Assembly: GCA_947624315.1 (NCBI GenBank)
Contig: CANQJU010000028.1
Location: forward strand, 1 to 9,985
Reading direction: 5' to 3'
DNA length: 9,985 bases
From: an uncultured Bacilli bacterium
Lineage (GTDB): Bacteria; Bacillota_I; Bacilli_A; ML615J-28; CAG-698
The notes under the pieces are model-generated. The model was not told the origin of the DNA, ran no database searches, and worked only from the letters and a program-made list of their open reading frames with translations. The translations under genes were made by a program, and so were the position numbers. Positions 5,004 through 9,985 of the stretch are shown here, one piece after another (the stretch's first letter is position 1; each line of letters opens with the position of its first letter).

Positions 5004-6837
5004 AAAATTTTGTCTTTTCAATCCCTTCATTTATGAATTGATTTCGATACAAATCATAATATTCTCCCCTTAAAGATAAAAGTTCTTGATGTGTTCCCTT
5101 TTCCACAATTTCTCCACCTTTAATTACTAAAATAATATCAGCATTTTGGATTGTTGAAAGACGATGGGCTACAATGAAACTAGTTCTTCCCTTCAACAAG
5201 CGATTGGTTACATCTTGAACAATCTCTTCAGTCTTAGTGTCTATTGAAGAAGTAGCTTCATCCAATATTAAAATCTTAGGATCAGCTAATATGGCTCTAG
5301 CAAAAGAGATTAATTGCTTTTGCCCTGTTGAAAGCTTTGATCCACCCTCTCCAACAACTGTATTGTATCCATCAGGAAGCGCCATAATGAACTCATGGGC
5401 GTTTACTGCCTTGCTTGCTGCTATTACTTCATCCATAGTTGCTTCAAAATTGCCATAACGAATATTATCAGCAATGCTTTCATTGAATAAATGTGGTGTT
5501 TGTAAGACATAACCTAAGTTGCTATGTAACCATGAAAGAGATCTCTTTTTATAATCAACACCATCGATTAATATTTTTCCAGTAGTTGGTTCATAGAAAC
5601 GACAAATAAGGTTGATAATAGTACTTTTTCCAGCTCCGGTTGGACCAACTAGGGCTACAGATGTTCCTCTTTGGACTTTCAAATTAAAGTTTTTCAGAAC
5701 TTCTTCTTTTCCTGTATAAGAAAATGTAACATTTTGAAATTCAACATCACCATATAATTCTTCCCAATTTTCTTTTTTAGGATTCATAATAGTTCCATAC
5801 TTTTCAATAACATCATTTGTATCATAAATTTCTGGCTTTGTTTCAACAAGCGATAATACTCTTTCAGCAGATGCTTGGGCTTGTTGGAAATCAGATAAGA
5901 TTCTCGCTATTTGCATAATTGGATCAAAAAATTGGGTTGCACAAGATATGAACAAATACAAAGTTGATACTCCAATTAAAGCTTCAACTCGGCCAATAAT
6001 CATTCCTCCACCAACTCTTAATATAATAGCAACAGCTACATAACTTAAAACTAATAAAATTGGGTAAAACAATGATGAATATATAATAGCTTTAATTGAG
6101 CTTTTTTTCATATCCAAACATAATTTATTAAAATCACGATTGCGATCATCTTCTAGTACTAATGTTTTAGTCGTTCTGCTTCCTAAAATTCCCTCATTGT
6201 AATCTCCAGTAATTTTCGAATTTAATTTTCGAACATTTCGATAACTTTTTAAAATCTTTTTACGAAAATAAAAACTTACTAAAACAAGAAAGGGAATCAT
6301 TGCTACAACTATTAGCGCTAATCTCCATTCAACAACAAACATTACAATTAGTAATCCTACCATAGTAAAGCCACCCCAAAGCATATCTACTAATCCCCAT
6401 GAGATAATATTAGATAATCTTCGGGCATCTGATGTAAGTCGAGCCATAATCCAACCAGCAGGTGTTTTATCATAATATGAAAATGGCAAAACTTGAAGAT
6501 TGTTAAAGGCTTCATTACGTATTTCATACTCAACTCTTGCTTCAACTATTCCCGCCATTTTAATAAATCCCCATACAGTTATTCCATATCCAAAAGCAAT
6601 TCCAACGTAACAAGCAATAAATGCTGGTACAGTTTCAAAATTTTCTTCAGTGAAGAACTTTTGAATGGCATAACTATTTAATAAAGGATATAAAATATCT
6701 AAACAAGCAAGACCAGTAACAAAGATAATCATCCAAATTAAGTATTTTTTTCTTTTCAAAACTAATTTTAGAATCTTTTTCCATATTCCAGCATTAAACT
6801 TTTCAGAGGAGAAATCTTGTTCTTCAAAACTATTCAT
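5002..6837 (-). CDS. ABC exporter half-transporter (BmrD/YheH-like), intact partner of a heterodimer
   Basis: A 611-aa membrane protein: a six-helix exporter membrane domain (about 30-325), with the coupling-loop motif AGWIMARLTSDARRL at 127-141, then an ATPase domain. Visible ATPase motifs are Walker A GPTGAGKST (398-406), Q-loop Gln446, signature LSTGQ (502-506), Walker B ILILDE with catalytic Glu527, D-loop SSID, and switch His558. In heterodimeric type IV exporters (BmrCD, TM287/288) one half keeps the catalytic Glu and has an altered signature, and the other has the reverse. This is the Glu-bearing half with the altered signature (Gly to Thr). Substrates of such pairs are drugs, peptides or lipids, and cannot be named here. 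The ATG overlaps the end of the first half by eight bases, with AGAGGCGAT as ribosome binding site. The gene itself is intact, but its partner is broken, which puts the function of the complex in doubt. Confidence 0.92.
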   Translation of the reverse strand: MNSFEEQDFSSEKFNAGIWKKILKLVLKRKKYLIWMIIFVTGLACLDILYPLLNSYAIQKFFTEENFETVPAFIACYVGIAFGYGITVWGFIKMAGIVEARVEYEIRNEAFNNLQVLPFSYYDKTPAGWIMARLTSDARRLSNIISWGLVDMLWGGFTMVGLLIVMFVVEWRLALIVVAMIPFLVLVSFYFRKKILKSYRNVRKLNSKITGDYNEGILGSRTTKTLVLEDDRNRDFNKLCLDMKKSSIKAIIYSSLFYPILLVLSYVAVAIILRVGGGMIIGRVEALIGVSTLYLFISCATQFFDPIMQIARILSDFQQAQASAERVLSLVETKPEIYDTNDVIEKYGTIMNPKKENWEELYGDVEFQNVTFSYTGKEEVLKNFNLKVQRGTSVALVGPTGAGKSTIINLICRFYEPTTGKILIDGVDYKKRSLSWLHSNLGYVLQTPHLFNESIADNIRYGNFEATMDEVIAASKAVNAHEFIMALPDGYNTVVGEGGSKLSTGQKQLISFARAILADPKILILDEATSSIDTKTEEIVQDVTNRLLKGRTSFIVAHRLSTIQNADIILVIKGGEIVEKGTHQELLSLRGEYYDLYRNQFINEGIEKTKF

Positions 6838-8257
6838 TATTATCGCCTCTCTTAACTAAATCAAATTCTTTTTCCAAAGCTCCTTGGATATCCCATAACA
6901 TCTTATATAAGCCTTCACGACTAGCAAGTTCTTGATGTGTTCCGATATCACTGATTGAACCATTTTCTAAAACAATAATTTTATCAGCTTCTTTAGCAGT
7001 TGTAATTCTATGAGTAATAATTATTGTTGTGAGTTTTTCTTTACGCATTTTTAAAGCATTGCGAATTTGAACATCAGTTTTAGTATCAACAGCACTCAAA
7101 GAATCATCAAAGATAATAATCGGTTTATCTAATATTAACATTCTCGCAATAGCTACTCTTTGCTTTTGACCGCCACTTAAAGTTACACCTTTTTCGCCGA
7201 CTAAAGTATTGTATCCTTCACTAAACTCTAAAATGTCATTATGAATAGCTGCCATTTGACTAGCTTCATATACTTTTTCATCAGGTAAAGCTTTATCACC
7301 TATACGAATATTTTCCATTATGGTTTTGGCATATAGGAATGGATCTTGCAAAACAATACCAATATTTTTTCTTATCCAATGTTTAGAGATATCTTTTAAA
7401 TTAATTCCATCAATTAATATTTCTCCGCCATTATATTCTAAAAGTCGAGTTAATAAAGAGGCAATTGTACTCTTTCCACTTCCAGTTTTACCAACTAAAG
7501 CAATAGTTTCTCCTTTAGAAATAGAAAAGCTAATATTATTTAACAAATTATCATTGCTATCATCAAACTTAAATGAGACATTTTTAAACTCAATATTTCC
7601 TTTAATTTCAGGAGTAAGACTACCATCATTTAAAGTATATTCATCTGGAATAGCTAAAATCTCATTGACACGATTTGAAGCAACAACGGCTTTACCAAAA
7701 TCACCAATAATTCTTCCAAGGCTTCTAACTGGATATACAAGCATTCCTATATACATCATACAAGCAATAATATCACCAGTTGATACCATTCCTTTTTTAG
7801 CCAAGAAAATAGCTACAGAAATAGTTAGAGCATATTGTAGCATTGTAGTTCCATCACTAAGTCCCCAATATAATCCCATAGCATTATTAAGTTTTTCATT
7901 CATTGATCGAAATTGATCATTTCGCTTATCGAATTTATTAATTTCATATTTTTCATTATTAAAAGCTTTAACAACTCTTACTCCATTAATATTTTCTTGC
8001 AAAGCAATTGTCATTTTTGCTTCGACTTCTTCAATTTCTTCAAATTTCTTTTCAACATATCTAAAATAGATAATAGAAGCAATTAAACTAATTGGAACAA
8101 CAATTAGTGTTACAAACATTATCTTTTTCTCAATCATATACATTTGATATGCTCCAGCAGAAAACGAAGCAATAATATATAATATTTCTGGTAATTGATT
8201 TGTGATAAATGATTTAATTGTATCAACATCTGATGTACAAATCACCAGTATCTGCAT
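6830..8257 (-). pseudogene. C-terminal part of a frameshifted ABC exporter half (BmrC/YheI-like)
   Basis: This frame carries everything after the first cytoplasmic loop, starting in effect at CTSDVDTIKSF near 8239: the remaining membrane helices and a full ATPase domain. Counted from the ATG at 8257, it has Walker A GKTGSGKST (256-264), Q-loop Gln304, canonical signature LSGGQ (360-364), Walker B IIIFDD (380-385) with Asp in place of the catalytic Glu, and His416. The Asp marks it as the degenerate-site half of a heterodimeric exporter and the natural partner of the next gene. The ATG at 8257 is an accident of the shifted frame: it has no ribosome binding site, and the first residues (MQILVI) are unrelated to the family. 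An orphan fragment without the first two helices should not form an exporter. A sequencing or assembly error is the main alternative. Confidence 0.85.
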
Positions 8258-8645
8258 TATTTTGATATGTATATGATAGATTTTGAATATGAGTATATAA
8301 TTTAACTCTCATATCAAAAGCAATTCCTTCAGATATCTTTCCTTTAACATATCCATTAACAAACATCATTATTCCTCTAATAATTTGACAAATTATTAAA
8401 GTTATACCAACAATCAAAATGCATGTTAGTTTATTATCAAACCTCTCAAAAAACTTTATTAAAAAAGAAGGTAGTGTAATCACTCCTTCTGTAACGTCAG
8501 GTTTTAATACCACATCTACCACATATTTAATAAATTGTGGGACATATGAATATGTTAAGGGATTAAGAATCGTTAGGAAAATAACAATTAAAAGTAAACC
8601 TAAATATGGTTTAATCCATTTTAGTAAATTTTTAATCCCTGTCAT
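8223..8645 (-). pseudogene. N-terminal part of the same ABC exporter half, ending at a frameshift
   Basis: The start at 8645 has AAGGAG six to seven bases upstream; a GTG at 8663 contains part of that site and is rejected. The fragment gives a cytoplasmic start, two membrane helices (about residues 13-35 and 75-97 from MTGIKNLL) and the first long helix down to YTYQNNADTGDL. It then reads four wrong residues and stops at TGA (8223-8225). Family members continue GDL-x-x-RCTSDVDTI. Here GGTGATT joins directly to TGTACATCAGAT, consistent with loss of 11 bases (four codons less one base). Restoring 11 bases gives one 608-aa protein, the normal length for this class. It lies ten bases after the thioredoxin-like gene, in the same operon. 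Confidence 0.85.
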
Positions 8646-8655
8646 TTTTTTCTCC

Positions 8656-9255
8656 TTATTCACTATAACATTTATTAAAGTAATCTTCTAATAAAATATG
8701 ATAATTACCATAGTCATTAACATTTTCCGTACTGCTTATTTGTTTTGACTTACTAACACCATCAACATTTTCAAAATAAATCATTGTTGGAATAGAAAAC
8801 GATAATGTACTAATAGTTTTTTCACGAATATATAAAACATCTTCATTAGTTAGCCTTTTGCTAGATAAATAATAAATTTTATTTATATTATGTTCTTTAG
8901 CAATTTCATTAACTGAATAGGCAAAAAATTCAGCATCTTCCAAATCACCATTGCCAATAAAAACTTGGAAAGTTTGATTGTTTTCAACAAAACTCTTAAA
9001 TTGCGACATGCTTATAGTTTCAAAAACATGGTGTTTATCACTAAGATTAAATTCTTTTCTAATTTTATTAGAATCAGAATTAGTAAAAATGGTAATAATT
9101 ATTATTACTAAAATAGCAATGACTCCTAAAATGCTAACAATACTATATATTCTTTTATCAAGTTTATCGAGTTGATTCTTATTTTCTACAGAAGTTTCTT
9201 CTTCTATTGAGTTGTTTATTTTTTTATCTTTCTTCTCTTTATCTTTTCGACTCAT
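8656..9255 (-). CDS. Membrane-anchored thioredoxin-fold protein lacking the CXXC motif
   Basis: A 199-aa protein: a highly charged cytoplasmic N-terminus (1-34), one membrane helix (about 36-58), and an extracytoplasmic domain (about 70-199). The domain looks thioredoxin-like: a strand then FIGNGDLEDAEFF (99-111), where relatives have G-x-x-x-C-P-x-C; helix EIAKEHN; strand NKIYYL; and SIPTMIYFEN (154-163) with the cis-proline Pro156. The CXXC positions are Leu105 and Ala108, so redox activity is not expected. It resembles the bacteriocin-transport accessory (PedC/BrcD-like) group of thioredoxin folds, which would suit the exporter genes behind it; this is inference. The start at 9255 has a perfect AGGAGG-type site. 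An in-frame upstream ATG lies inside tRNA-Asn and is not credible. No promoter fits in the 17 bases between tRNA and gene. Confidence 0.75.
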   Translation of the reverse strand: MSRKDKEKKDKKINNSIEEETSVENKNQLDKLDKRIYSIVSILGVIAILVIIIITIFTNSDSNKIRKEFNLSDKHHVFETISMSQFKSFVENNQTFQVFIGNGDLEDAEFFAYSVNEIAKEHNINKIYYLSSKRLTNEDVLYIREKTISTLSFSIPTMIYFENVDGVSKSKQISSTENVNDYGNYHILLEDYFNKCYSE

Positions 9256-9272
9256 ATTTCCTCCTATAAAAA

Positions 9273-9349
9273 TGGCGCCCCCAATAGGACTCGAACCTAT
9301 GACCCCATGATTAACAGTCATGTGCTCTAACCAACTGAGCTACGGAGGC
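9273..9349 (-). tRNA. tRNA-Asn (anticodon GTT)
   Basis: A 77-base tRNA with encoded CCA. The acceptor arm GCCTCCG pairs with TGGGGGC (two G-U pairs), the discriminator is G, the D arm is GCTCAGTTGGTTAGAGC, the anticodon arm is CATGA-CTGTTAA-TCATG with anticodon GTT, and the T arm contains GGTTCGAGTCC. It follows the 5S gene by about 40 bases, a common place for tRNA-Asn in Bacillota rRNA operons. Its 3' end is 17 bases before the start codon of the thioredoxin-like gene. Confidence 0.98.
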
Positions 9350-9367
9350 AGCATTTTTCACCTATAA

Positions 9368-9396
9368 ATTATAATTTAATAGAAAGGAGTTGGCGA
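9368..9396 (-). promoter_or_regulatory. Possible internal promoter for tRNA-Asn and the downstream genes
   Basis: On the minus strand a perfect TATAAT (9373-9368) lies in the 5S-tRNA spacer, with TCGCCA (9396-9391, four of six positions) 17 bases upstream inside the 5S 3' end. The predicted start is about 12 bases before the tRNA. The -10 sits in an A/T palindrome (AAATTATAATTT), and the -35 is also constrained as 5S sequence, so this may be chance. Confidence 0.35.
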
Positions 9397-9503
9397 CGAC
9401 TTACTTTTGCGGGCTAAAAAACCAACTATCATCAGCGCGAAAATGCTTAACTTCTGTGTTCGAGATGGGAACAGGTGTATCCATTTTGCCATAATCACCA
9501 AAC
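9389..9503 (-). rRNA. rrf: 5S ribosomal RNA
   Basis: A complete 5S gene of about 115 bases. It begins TTTGGTGATTATGGCAAA, contains the highly conserved CACCTGTTCCCATCTCGAAC and ACAGAAGTTAAGC segments, and ends in CGCCAAC, which pairs with TTGGTG to close helix I. The flanks extend the pairing (GAG with CTC, then AAG with TTT), a double-stranded precursor of the kind matured by RNase M5. End positions are estimated from pairing and may be off by a few bases. It lies about 40 bases after 23S in the same operon. Confidence 0.95.
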
Positions 9504-9542
9504 TCTCTTTCAAAATTGAATAGTACTTTTGTCTTCTTTTAA

Positions 9543-9985
<443 letters not shown>

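Noticed and set aside
7320..7916. Plus-strand frame of 198 codons inside the exporter gene
   Set aside because: Antisense shadow of conserved ATPase-domain sequence on the minus strand; no ribosome binding site and no recognisable family.
8223..8263. Programmed ribosomal frameshift joining the two exporter fragments
   Set aside because: No slippery heptamer is visible, and a +1 shift would skip the conserved L-x-x-R residues. A deletion explains both the frame change and the missing residues.
9256..9321. N-terminal extension of the thioredoxin-like gene to an ATG at 9321
   Set aside because: The extra 22 codons are the tRNA-Asn gene read as protein, and the AGGAGG site sits just before the ATG at 9255.

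Overview
This is an A+T-rich, low-GC Bacillota-type window (class Bacilli or Erysipelotrichia-like, perhaps an uncultured gut lineage). The evidence is the very A/T-biased codon use, strong AGGAGG-type ribosome binding sites, textbook TTGACA/TATAAT promoters, A/T-flanked intrinsic terminators, and a PadR/HAAS cassette, a YlbJ-like sporulation membrane protein and a BmrCD-type ABC exporter pair. TGA acts as a normal stop codon, so this is not the Mycoplasma code. Species cannot be assigned from the window. All genes except the amidase-ylbJ pair lie on the minus strand.

Layout, left to right. (1) Positions 1-1031, minus: a PadR repressor, an overlapping HAAS-domain membrane protein, and the first codons of a third gene at the window edge, driven by a consensus promoter that sits inside a 7+7 bp inverted repeat (likely autoregulation). 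(2) 1154-2767, plus: a signal-peptide-less Amidase_3+LysM cell-wall amidase abutting a short YlbJ-like protein, a probable sporulation-linked pair. (3) 2764-3321, minus: rsmD, whose 3' end overlaps that of ylbJ; a shared palindrome there looks like a two-way terminator inside both coding ends. (4) 3511-4754, minus: a lipid kinase of the DgkB/YegS family followed by a small HNH-fold protein whose catalytic His is missing, with their own promoter and terminator.

(5) 5002-9255, minus: a membrane-anchored thioredoxin-like protein without a CXXC motif and two half-transporters of a heterodimeric ABC exporter. The first half-transporter is disrupted by what looks like an 11-nt deletion in the first cytoplasmic loop; the second is intact. 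(6) 9273-9985, minus: the 3' end of an rRNA operon (23S partial, 5S, tRNA-Asn). The tRNA ends only 17 nt before the thioredoxin-like start codon, so these protein genes are almost certainly transcribed through the tRNA, either from the rRNA promoter or from a weak promoter candidate at the 5S/tRNA junction.

I found no CRISPR array, insertion sequence, phage module or integrase. The most informative oddities are the broken exporter half, the tRNA-to-mRNA junction, the terminator encoded in two overlapping genes, and two apparently catalytically dead enzyme folds (HNH and thioredoxin).
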